DNA of 30,890 bases, from IMG/VR virus record IMGVR_UViG_3300010318_000024, positions 1 through 30,890 of that record. One strand, 5' to 3'. Made by a program: the position numbers and the translations under genes. Source of the stretch: a virus. Shown here in pieces: positions 8,401 through 17,500 of this stretch; the first letter of the stretch is position 1, and every line of letters starts with the position of its first letter. The notes below the pieces were generated by a model. That model was not told the origin of the DNA, ran no database searches, and worked only from the letters and a program-made list of their open reading frames with translations.

Positions 8401-11400
8401 TTGAGTTGGTGCATTGTATTCACCCTCTCTGTGATTGGATTGTGCAACTCTAAATGTTATTCTTGGTGGATTTGCTCTGTCAACCGGTCCAAGACCAGTT
8501 AGAGTCATTCTACCAATAACTGTTTCCCCAACCTGGAAAGTTCCAGATGTCATTGAAATTTCCAAAAGTTTTGGAACACAATACTTAGTGACATTTTCGC
8601 CATCAAAGAATGCATACATCTGAGTCAGAGGTTTCATTCTCTTAGAAACGAATTCAACGTTTCTTGATCTCATGTATGGGATTAGATCTCTGCTTACGGT
8701 TCTGTCTCCTACAGACTCTTGATCAAATTGTTCTGTAACAACGGTTCTGAGTCCAGTTCTTGATGCAACTCCAGTTTGAATTGTTTCTCTGAGAGTTTCT
8801 TCTGTTGTTGTGGTAGTTTGCGAAACAACCCATCTTGCTGGGTTATCACTACCGCCATTGATCCAACCACCAACACCTCTTCTACCTCCCTGAGTAGTTT
8901 GAGTGCTTCTTCTTGTTGAATCATTAAATTCGAATCCAGTCCAGTTAGTTTCCCATGCATTCCAGACAATAGGAGCAAATCCTGTTTGTGGATCAAGTCC
9001 CTCGGTTCTTTCTAAGAGAGATACTGTTGCCGCATAATCACCCTCAACATCAATAATTTTTGCTTCAAGTCTTACGGTATCTACCCAAGTATCTGAAGAT
9101 GGATTCAACTCCATCGTTCCTTGCCAGAAACTAATTAAGAAAGGAGTAACACTTTCGGTTCTGGTAGCAAACGGTTGATTAATATATTCAATTTCACTGT
9201 AATCAAGAGTGATTACATCATTTGCCTTTCTTATATTATTTCCTTCAATCGTTGAGAAATTAAGATCGGCTGTTGGGTCAGTATTTACAACTGGTCCAAA
9301 AATAAGATCAACGGAATTTGTATAATGTCTTGGTCTTAACTCTTTATTTGCTCTATCGATACTATTTTTAATTGTTATTTTATCATCTTGAGGAGTAAAT
9401 CCAGAGAAATTGTCAACAAAGAATCCAGACTTAAATCTATTCAATCCATCACTATCTGCAACAAAAAGATTTGCAGTGTTTGTTTCTAATACTGAAAGAG
9501 AAGTGTAATATTCAAGACTTGAGATTCTATTCTCAAGTTTCTTAATATCCTTCATCTGGAATCTCTTATGCTCTAAGAATCTAAGAGAGACTTGTTTTAC
9601 ATCATAAAGATATGGTGGAAGAGTAATCTCTGCAACTTCCAGAGCATCATCAACTGGATTTGGTCTTTGTGGTAAATCTGCAGGGGTTCCGTAAATAACT
9701 TGGAACTTACCCTTCTTATCTAAGAATACTCTATCAATTCTTCCGAGATAATATGAGAAGGTTGTCAGAATTGCTTCGTCTGAAGCTAAGATGTTTGTTG
9801 CAGAATTTCCTGCAGTATTAAAAGTTCTTCCATAGAATTCCAGAGGAGATCTTGATCCTTCAGATGGAGTATATTCAGAAACTCTTGGTCTAATATCAAT
9901 GGTATCTACAGTAGCAAATCCATTTATAGTTTTAATCTCTGTAGCGTAGTCGAAGTTTTTATATGATTCTACAGTTGTAATGTCACCATTATCTGTAGAA
10001 TCATATGAGGCGCTCATATAATAAATTTTAAGTTTCTTAGAGGGTGCGGCCGCACCTTCTTTTCTATTCAATCTTGCATGATCATAGAAAGTTTCTTCTT
10101 GACCAGTTGTAAACTTAAAGTTTGGTGATATATCAAAACTGTCTGATGTTAAAGTAGAAACTACTGCTTGAATTGAAGTTTCTTGGAATACAACAGTTTC
10201 TCCTTCCGCAAATTGAATATCATTTTTGTAAATAAACGAGATTTGACCAGAAGTAAGTTTTTCTGCAACGATTGCATTTGCACCTGTTGTTTGTCCAATG
10301 AAAGATTCACCAACTAACAACTCTCCAGTCGTTGTTGAAGTGCTGTTGATGTCTGTCAGAGATATTTTGGGTGCTGTGGCATTATTTGTGTCTGCTGATT
10401 CAAAAATACCATGAATCTGAATTACATCAGGAACGTTCAAAGAGATTATATGATCTTGAACTCTTGTACCATATGCATAATTTCCATAAGTTAATCCATC
10501 ATTAAGAGTAGTTGATCCGATACCAGAGGCTTGATTATTTGACTTATCTACAATCAGAGTTTTGACTCTATTTTTAATCTTTACTTTTGAAGTTGGTTTT
10601 ACTTTTTTAAGTGAAACAATAAGAGTTGCTCCAGTATCATTTGCACCAAGACCGTAAATGTTCAATCCAGTTCCTGCAGTATTAATAGAAATCTTGTCCG
10701 CAGATAATGGTTCAGTTGTACCATCAGATCTAATTAAAGCATATCTTTCTTCATCAAATGGTAAGAAAGATTCGTTGGCAGATGCAGTAACTTCTGAAGA
10801 TAACTGATTTGAAACAATATCAACAGAGAGAGTTTTTCTAATTGTCAAACTTGCATCACTCAAGTCTACAGATGCAATATTTGATTTTGGTAAATGTGTA
10901 TAAAGTGTATTATCAGAAGAAGAATCAAGTTTTGTTGTTACAAGTTTAAAGTCAGTTGCTTCAAGTTGAGAAGATGGAAGAGTGCCGACAACAATTCCTG
11001 GTACTGGAGTAACTGCCTCAATATCAATACTTGCAGTTCCAACGCTGGTAACTCTAGCCATTACTGGATCAGATACCGATAACCCAGGATCAGTGTATTG
11101 AACAAGATTACCTTCTTTAAATAGTGCAGGTAAAGCATTGCTTGTGCTTCTTACGGTACTAACTCCACCAGATGTAGCGGTAATAGTTGCAATACCAACA
11201 AAAACTGAGTTGGATTGAATAACATCAGCCGTAAAAGTATTGATACCAGTTACTCCATCATTAGTTCCATAAACTGATTTTACATCGGCAAGAGAATGAG
11301 TTGTTACTGCGATAGCAATTCTTCCGTTGGGAATACCATCAAAAATAAGTGATTCATTCTCAATAAATTCACCCTCAACTTCATAGACTGTCAAAGCAGT

Positions 11401-12948
11401 TCCAACTGTTACCGCATCCTTGAGGAATCCAGTTGCTCCACTATTTGAACCTTTAATAAAGGTAGGAACAGTAAGAGTTGTGTTCTGGTTGAGTGAAAGA
11501 TGAGTTATTGTTTGAACGTCATACAGGGCAAGATCCCATTGATTTAGAGATCCATTAGTCGTATCATAAGATCCAGACTCCAGTCTATAGTCATAAACTC
11601 TTGCTACACCAATTTCTCTTCCTGGAGCAGAAGTGTCCGAAGTTAGTCCAACTCTTTCATCTCTGAGACTTAAGACATAAGTATTTCCAATCCCAACTTC
11701 TGGAGATCTAAAAGTTCTATGAACTCTTAAAGTTGGACCAGTATTGTAAATAATAGACTGATCTTCGATTGTCTTTGTTGTTCTTGGTTTTGGGACATCG
11801 ATAAAAGTTGTGCTTGCAACATCAATATCATAACCGCGAACAAATGCTCTACCTGGAGATAATTTATATACTGCCAGATCGTCTGTTGGAACTTGACCAC
11901 CATAGGTCAATTGTCCGACATTAAATACTCCCCTATTTCCTTTTCCGTTGTTGAGTGATTCCTGAACAGCGATATCAAATGCTTTTACGTAGTAGTCACC
12001 AGATTCTGCATACGTTCTTCTGGCAAGAATATCTGTCCAATCTTTATATCCTACTCCTCCACCTAAGTCTCCTCTGTTGGTTGGCGACTTAATATTTCCT
12101 TCTTCAATGATAGACAATTCAACAAATTGATCGTCGTTGTAATCAGTTAAAGGTTTTTTATAAAGACTTACCGATATTTTTAATCTATCAGCACCTGGCG
12201 CGGAATAATTATTATAACCTTGAGAATTGTCATTTAGGGTTTCGTCAGCATCAGCATTAACAATTTCTTCAGTGACTTGAAGACCAACTCTATAATTAGG
12301 ATTTGACCCATATTGATCAAGAATAAGAGTCTCGGTATTTACATTTACAAAATGCCCGCGAACAAAGTAAACACCTTCTTGAATCTGGAAAGCAGATCCA
12401 GTTGTTGAAGCTTCTTCAGCAATAGTAGTTGCAAATGGAGATCCTGCAGCAATTGTGGAATTGCCCAAAAGTCCAGAATCAATTATCTGATTACAAGTTA
12501 AATTTTCCCCATCAGAGAAAGTTTGAGTTGAATTATTAGTTGTGCTTGAATTTAAATAGTTAATATAAAGAGTCAGATTTCCTCGCTCAGAATCTTCTGG
12601 GAGAAGAACCTTATCTACAACAGCACTAACACCAGAGATTTCTCCAGTAATTCTTGTTCCGACTAACTGATTAGCATATGCAGAAACCGGAACTCCAAGA
12701 TAATTATTTTGCAGTTGAATGCCATAATATAATTGAGTATAACCAGTGTTACCTGGAATTACCTTTGCACCTTCTTTAAAAAAATGCTGACCAAACCTCT
12801 CAATCTGATTCTGTAGAATCGATTGTAAAGTAGTTAACTCTCTGGCCTGAACAGGATATCCTGGTTTAAATAGGACTCTATGGTAGTCGTTAGCAGGATC
12901 AAAGTCGTCAAAATATGGAGCTACATTGAGATTTGTTTGCTGAGACAT
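5416..12948 (-). CDS. Giant DUF4815-type baseplate / tail structural protein (2510 aa)
   Basis: Residues ~8-80 (NVAPYFDDFDPANDYHRVLF, QARELTTLQSILQNQIERFG, HFFKEGAKVIPG) match the start of DUF4815 proteins, virion components of T4-like cyanophages. Further landmarks: a short coiled coil near 1120-1150 (MKDIKKLENRISSLEYY); FWQGTMELNPSSDTW near 1285; RSRNVEFVSKRMKPLTQMY near 1430; a conserved tail-protein block from ~1690 (WYDPLAQSFLVEEDTGVFVT, then KDDMDIPLVFQLR and SNQPYLGSLFKSQN); and a C-terminal FRSYRIKILLTGTSQTYVPR segment. Three T-S-G-A/G-E units (near 490, 870, 1550), one I-G-D-E/R-G unit (near 2120) and a G-x-G-Y-like unit (near 1980) are inserted between these blocks. It begins six bases after gp8. 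Position suggests a baseplate role replacing T4 gp9-gp12, which is inference. I saw no enzymatic motif. Confidence 0.85.
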   Translation of the reverse strand: MSQQTNLNVAPYFDDFDPANDYHRVLFKPGYPVQARELTTLQSILQNQIERFGQHFFKEGAKVIPGNTGYTQLYYGIQLQNNYLGVPVSAYANQLVGTRITGEISGVSAVVDKVLLPEDSERGNLTLYINYLNSSTTNNSTQTFSDGENLTCNQIIDSGLLGNSTIAAGSPFATTIAEEASTTGSAFQIQEGVYFVRGHFVNVNTETLILDQYGSNPNYRVGLQVTEEIVNADADETLNDNSQGYNNYSAPGADRLKISVSLYKKPLTDYNDDQFVELSIIEEGNIKSPTNRGDLGGGVGYKDWTDILARRTYAESGDYYVKAFDIAVQESLNNGKGNRGVFNVGQLTYGGQVPTDDLAVYKLSPGRAFVRGYDIDVASTTFIDVPKPRTTKTIEDQSIIYNTGPTLRVHRTFRSPEVGIGNTYVLSLRDERVGLTSDTSAPGREIGVARVYDYRLESGSYDTTNGSLNQWDLALYDVQTITHLSLNQNTTLTVPTFIKGSNSGATGFLKDAVTVGTALTVYEVEGEFIENESLIFDGIPNGRIAIAVTTHSLADVKSVYGTNDGVTGINTFTADVIQSNSVFVGIATITATSGGVSTVRSTSNALPALFKEGNLVQYTDPGLSVSDPVMARVTSVGTASIDIEAVTPVPGIVVGTLPSSQLEATDFKLVTTKLDSSSDNTLYTHLPKSNIASVDLSDASLTIRKTLSVDIVSNQLSSEVTASANESFLPFDEERYALIRSDGTTEPLSADKISINTAGTGLNIYGLGANDTGATLIVSLKKVKPTSKVKIKNRVKTLIVDKSNNQASGIGSTTLNDGLTYGNYAYGTRVQDHIISLNVPDVIQIHGIFESADTNNATAPKISLTDINSTSTTTGELLVGESFIGQTTGANAIVAEKLTSGQISFIYKNDIQFAEGETVVFQETSIQAVVSTLTSDSFDISPNFKFTTGQEETFYDHARLNRKEGAAAPSKKLKIYYMSASYDSTDNGDITTVESYKNFDYATEIKTINGFATVDTIDIRPRVSEYTPSEGSRSPLEFYGRTFNTAGNSATNILASDEAILTTFSYYLGRIDRVFLDKKGKFQVIYGTPADLPQRPNPVDDALEVAEITLPPYLYDVKQVSLRFLEHKRFQMKDIKKLENRISSLEYYTSLSVLETNTANLFVADSDGLNRFKSGFFVDNFSGFTPQDDKITIKNSIDRANKELRPRHYTNSVDLIFGPVVNTDPTADLNFSTIEGNNIRKANDVITLDYSEIEYINQPFATRTESVTPFLISFWQGTMELNPSSDTWVDTVRLEAKIIDVEGDYAATVSLLERTEGLDPQTGFAPIVWNAWETNWTGFEFNDSTRRSTQTTQGGRRGVGGWINGGSDNPARWVVSQTTTTTEETLRETIQTGVASRTGLRTVVTEQFDQESVGDRTVSRDLIPYMRSRNVEFVSKRMKPLTQMYAFFDGENVTKYCVPKLLEISMTSGTFQVGETVIGRMTLTGLGPVDRANPPRITFRVAQSNHREGEYNAPTQVYRENPYDGTPLSAVYSGTSSILNIDTFSLSNEAQGTYSGYVAEGMILRGSTSGAEATVTGVRLISDLAANLTGSFFIPNPNNLNHPRFESGTKVFTLTNDVDNDPNVATTIAEEGFTASGTLETVQENIISVRNARVEQRQEFQERNVNRNLGTEVVGSQVVNQTSNDTIVGWYDPLAQSFLVEEDTGVFVTKCDVFFRSKDDMDIPLVFQLRTMENGFPTQKILPFSEIVIDPADINTSNDGSVATTIEFKAPVYLEGGKEYAIALASNSTKYSVYISRIGENDLLSDVFISNQPYLGSLFKSQNASTWEASQWEDLKFIMYRADFLDSGTIEFYSPELTSGNRQIPTLQPDSIILNSRKIRVGLGSTVADSGYELGNTFFQQGTNATGDLVGTAGTAVGTLTVSNAGIGLTPNDGSLTFTGVNLVTLSGNGRGAQASVTVVDGVAVAATVTNAGGNGYQVGDVLGITTIGNASVGKNVRLTVAGIGQTNELIFENVQGEFSVGAAKTMMYINSSGITTELNYGLPGGVGGDIQISTINVDNDGLHLKVNHQNHGMYFTDNRVIISGVSPDIKPTKLSASYAPDSTAGLSVDSASNFTTFENVGVGTTNTGYLLIGDEIIEYTSVTGNTIGGNIVRGTNPITYPVGTPVYKYELGGVNLKRINKTHTLSEVSIGNSITYDSYHIKLDMSEKFNSENDDRSNDVGWPKLYVGATKSAGGTKIKATQNMPFEIITPIVQNVTVRGTSLNAEVRTVTGQSISGNEIPYVNNGFEPVIVNQPNYLDSTRLICSKVNEDAKLTSIEGSKSLQMRVNMVTTDSRISPVIDGQRVSVILSSNRVNDVITNFATDSRANGIFTDPTACQYISKEIKLQNPATSLKVILDAHINDYSDIKVFYAISNKDGFNPIFVPFPGYANINSRGQVIDVANNNGDPDSYVTKTPTYGFDSGSIEFKEHTFTMDQLPTFRSYRIKILLTGTSQTYVPRIKNLRVLALA

Positions 12949-12954
12949 AATTCG

Positions 12955-14505
12955 TTAGAACTGCAAAATGATTTTGATATCTTCTTTTTGGTTAGATGAT
13001 CTTGTAATTGAGGGTCTATTATCAACGTAAATAATATTTCCTGCATGTTTTTTAACTTCAGGACCCGCAACTCCACTTGTAAATGACTGACCAAGATAAT
13101 ATGTCCTATTATTTATTATGGTTGTGATACCCGTGAAGGATGTGTCAATTGCGAGATTTGATCCACTTGATGGAATAATCGTGACGCTTCCGCCGGCATC
13201 TGGAGTGGCAGTAAATTCTTTCAACTCAAATCCATAAGTTGGATTTGTAATTCCAATCCCAGCAGTTGTAAATCCGGCAAGAGATCTATCTTGCCAATAT
13301 TTTAAAACTCCCGTTGTTGCATCATAACTAACTACTCTGCCAACTGCCGTTGACCCCGTTGCAACTGTTTGAGTAAAATATGAGTCAGCAGTAAAAGATG
13401 CCGAACTATATCCAGTTCCAGTCAATTTCAGGGCACTAAGAGCACTTGCTTTATCCGATGTTAGAATAGTTCCAGTAGATACTTGTGGATTTTCGACAAT
13501 ACCAACTCTTGCGATTTGATTTCCAGTTACAAAATCTGGGTTTTCGTTATCATTTTCAATTCTAGAATAAAGTAAAACATTATTTGCTCCAAGTTCCCGA
13601 TAAATGTCTTTTCCATGTCCTCCCTGTGGGGATATAATAACATCAAATGTTGGAATAGTAGTTCCTGTCGGAACTCCTCCGGATGGCAAGTCCAAACTTC
13701 CATAAGTATATCCTGATCCTTGATTTGATACAGTGACACTACTTACTTTAGAGTCCGCACCAACTGTAAGGGTACATTCTGCTCCAGAACCATCTCCTTT
13801 GATAGGAATTCTCGTATAAGTTTGATTTGCAGTTCCTAAACCAACTCCAGCATTAGTAACGGTAACAATTTTAATAGATCCATCTACAGCATTGTCTCTA
13901 ACTGCCGCATTATCATTAGATGATGACCAGTCCGAAGGAACAGGCATAAAGTCTGTAGATTCAAACTTTACAACTTCATTTGGTTTAATTGTATATAGAT
14001 ATTTCCAAATATATCCATCTCCACTAGAACCTGCGGATCTTGGTTCTAAGTCTGTAAATGTTGGTTCGTCTAGTGATGGTTTACCATTAGGATTTTGAGG
14101 ATCAGTGCCATTTTGAAGACAAATATAAACTCTAAAATCAGAATTCATTACATAATAAAATGCCGAATATAAATTAGTTGCACCGGAAACAGATGCAGTG
14201 TTAGTGACGCTATAGTCGTGACGGTACATATCATATGTAGTACCAGATGTCCAAATTCTTTTTGGAATAACTTGCCTCACATCAGATGAATTAATTTTTT
14301 TCAAAGCAATCATCGTATCCCAATAATCACTCTCTTCCGAAAAATTATCTTTCGGTGCGGGTGGACTTGAATCCCAGTCACTTTGATAGTCACTGGGATT
14401 TGGTAAACCGATGAATGAATAATATGAATTTGAACTGGAACTAACTCCAGCTACAAAATTTTTCGCATTCAAAATTCTAATTTGATCAGTTATAATTGCA
14501 GCCAT
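12955..14505 (-). CDS. 8: gp8 baseplate wedge protein
   Basis: The 516-residue protein compares with about 334 residues in T4 gp8, which forms a dimer in each baseplate wedge together with gp6, gp7, gp10, gp25 and gp53. The N-terminal region (AAIITDQIRILNAKNFV, YYSFIGLPNP, ESDYWDTMIALKKI, VIPKRIWTSGTTYDMYRHDY) and the GDGYIWKYLYTIKPNEVVKF segment are characteristic. An inserted part near residues 210-300 contains IVTVTNAGVGLGTANQTY and VTVSNQGSGYTYGSLDLP, the same beta repeat type that enlarges gp14 and the gp7-like giant. The C-terminus (KHAGNIIYVDNRPSITRS, then KEDIKIILQF) is a typical gp8 end. The start lies 33 bases after the gp7-like stop, behind a late-promoter match; there is no convincing Shine-Dalgarno sequence. 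Confidence 0.92.
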   Translation of the reverse strand: MAAIITDQIRILNAKNFVAGVSSSSNSYYSFIGLPNPSDYQSDWDSSPPAPKDNFSEESDYWDTMIALKKINSSDVRQVIPKRIWTSGTTYDMYRHDYSVTNTASVSGATNLYSAFYYVMNSDFRVYICLQNGTDPQNPNGKPSLDEPTFTDLEPRSAGSSGDGYIWKYLYTIKPNEVVKFESTDFMPVPSDWSSSNDNAAVRDNAVDGSIKIVTVTNAGVGLGTANQTYTRIPIKGDGSGAECTLTVGADSKVSSVTVSNQGSGYTYGSLDLPSGGVPTGTTIPTFDVIISPQGGHGKDIYRELGANNVLLYSRIENDNENPDFVTGNQIARVGIVENPQVSTGTILTSDKASALSALKLTGTGYSSASFTADSYFTQTVATGSTAVGRVVSYDATTGVLKYWQDRSLAGFTTAGIGITNPTYGFELKEFTATPDAGGSVTIIPSSGSNLAIDTSFTGITTIINNRTYYLGQSFTSGVAGPEVKKHAGNIIYVDNRPSITRSSNQKEDIKIILQF

Positions 14506-14532
14506 TTTGTACCAGTTAAACGGAGTTTTTTT

Positions 14533-14540
14533 TATTTATT
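14533..14540 (-). promoter_or_regulatory. Putative T4-type late promoter upstream of gp8
   Basis: AATAAATA on the minus strand, an exact NATAAATA match. It overlaps the stop codon of the gp7-like gene and lies 27 bases before the gp8 ATG. It would give gp8 and the DUF4815 gene a transcript independent of the 12.5-kb gene upstream. Confidence 0.55.
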
Positions 14541-17500
14541 ATGTATTTGATATGATGTAATTCTTAGATTTAAGACTTACAGATCTTTCAACTCTCATGG
14601 AGGTATTAATTCCAATAATTCCTCCAGAAGTGTACGCTGTGTAGGAATTTAATCCAGCTCTAGATGCCATTACCAATTTACCCCAACTATATTCACCATA
14701 ACCAGCAGAAGTGGTTGTGGAAATTGATCCATAAGTTCCAAAGGCAAACGCATTGTCAACATTTACAAATACTCTCTTGAATACAGAAGTTCCTATACCA
14801 ATGATATTCCTTTCAACGTTTTCGACATTTTGTACAACGTATACGTTATCAATAAAGGACTTGCCAACGCCGGCAGTAGAACTATCGACAGGATCAAGAG
14901 AGACTATAGATGTTGATGCTGATCCAATGTTAGAATTGGAAACAATGAAGTAATCATTTACTTGAAGGGCACTTAGAGTTACTGCGGTTCCAACTATTGT
15001 GGTTTCTCTAAGTTTGGAATCATATGGAATATGGAGATCAAAAATAAATTGAGTAGTTACCCCACTTACAGTTGTGGTTCCAAATCCAACAATGATTCCA
15101 GAATCACCAAGATAATCGGTGATGAGGTTTTCTTCTTCTTCATAATCAGGTGGAGAAATCAAGACGACAGGTGGTTTACTGCTTGTGTATCCAGTTCCAA
15201 CATTTGTCAATTCCAGAGCAGAAATTGTTCCACCTACACTAATGACAGCATTTGCGGTAGCAGTTGTAAATCCAAGAGTTACATCCTGTTGAGCAGTTCC
15301 TCCAATACTAACAGTAGCAGTAGAATATCCAACACCACCATCAAATATTACAAGAGAAGAAACTGTTCCTGCAGTGCTTACAATAGCAGTTGCTGACGCA
15401 CCAACTTTTGTGATTTGAGAAGCAAATTTGACTTTTTGTTGGAAGGCTAGAGTAATGTTATTTTCATTTTGTCCATCAAAAAGAGGTCTTACGCGATCAA
15501 CATAAATCATGGTTGAACCAATACCAACTGTTTTGGTAATATATGCATATGGGTAGATTAGAGGTTCATATAACTCTCTATCCTTTGCAACACGTTTTTC
15601 ATCAATAATTTTATCTTCAGTTTGTCTACACCAAACAACAGGTCTATAAAGAGTTTCATCTGCTGTATTACCTGGTCCAAAATATGGGAACGTTTGAACT
15701 TGATCTGTAGAATTTATATTTGTAACTGTCCTTGCTTCCTCTTGTAAGAAATTATCTTGACCACGAGCAGGATCATAACCAATAGTTAATTCATCTCCAA
15801 TTTTAACGGTGTCAATAACCTCTCTAAGGATAACATCAGTGTCATCTCCAGTTCCTTTGAAGAAGAGAATCTTACAAGTATCGCCAACCTTAGGTGGTTC
15901 TGCAAAAGTAATGACACTACCACCTGGGAATTGATAACCTTGGCCTGGTTCTTGGAGAATATCGTTAATAGTAACGATAAGAACTTGCTCAACATCAACC
16001 TTAGACCCTCTTGGTGCTCTAATTGATATCAAACTTCCAGCAAGTGTGAGATTAAATGCCTTTGTCGCACCATCAAAGTTTGCTGATGGATCATCAAGTG
16101 TTTGAAGAACTCCGATACTCCATCCAGTGAATTCGTCAGAGAATACTGATTGAACAGTTAATTCAAACCTATCAAATGTTCCAGAGGTTGGAATTCCAGT
16201 CAGTCCCCCAACAGGGACTGTTAGAATTTCACCTGCTGCATATCCAACACCCTTGTTGTTGACAGAAAAATCAATTACACTTGAACCCTGTCCAACAACG
16301 ATATCGACAGTAGCATTTAAACCAGAGAATGCTGTACCAACATAATTTAATGGAATGTTTTCATATGGCAAAGGAGCGTCAATTCTAACAAATGGTAAAA
16401 TATCCGTTGTGTAACCAGATCCGGGGTTGGTGATCGTTACTGAAGTTGAAATGTTTCCAGTTCCAGTCATAATGGTCGCAAAACCAATATGAGTCATGGT
16501 TGTTACACCTGTTGCACTTTCACCTACGCTAACATTTACAAATCCAATCTGTGGATCTGTAACTGTAATTCTTGTCTGAGTTCCTTGACCAATTAATGTA
16601 TTAATAGTGTCTCCAGTTCCAATTCTTACAAATGTAGATGCTGAAGAGACAATTGTTGCTGGAAGAATTGCAGTTCCAATTCCAATGGTACAATTAGAAC
16701 CAGTATTTAGACTGCTAATCAGATCAAGGACACTACCGGTATTTTCAAGATAAATTTCAGTTGAACCAACGCCTACTGGAGACGCAACATTAGAAAGGAA
16801 TTCGTACTTAGTTCGTCCTCTATATCCAGATCCAGTATTTCCAATGCTAATTGAAGATATGGTTCCAAGTCCAGACACAACTGCAGTTCCACCTGCAGAT
16901 ATCAAAGGTTGATATCCAGATCCTTCTGTTGATCCAAGCGAAAGAAGAACTCCACCAAGAGGAATGTTTGCGGTATTTGCATCAGTTGTTGTAGATGAAG
17001 CAGTTCCTGTCCAAGTAATAGTGGTAATTCCAGCACTTTCTCCCATCGTGAAGTCCCTAGAAATTCCAGGACCTTGAAGGATGTCGTTGATCAGTATAAT
17101 TGCATTTCCGGTAGAAATACCAGAAATTGCGGAAGACCCTGCAGATGTAAGAGTATAAGTTGGAGTGTTTCCGTCAAATTGATCAGAAAGACTATCAAAG
17201 AGGTAGTTTGTGGAATAAGTATCATTTGCAGTATCTGTAAGGCCAGATCTCATAAACATTCTTCCTTGGAAACTGGATCCTGTTGTAATACCAATCCAGT
17301 CTCTATCATCTGGTCTATTAGTAACACTACCAATTGGTTGATTTCCGTAAGGAGCCTCAACAAAGTGAATAGCATTTTCAATAATATTGTAATTTCCAAC
17401 AACCTTAGTGATTGTATCACCCGTTGATCCAACCCCGATTCTTGTACCCAACCATCCTCTACGAACTCTGAAACTATTTGTACTTCCAATGCCGATAGCG

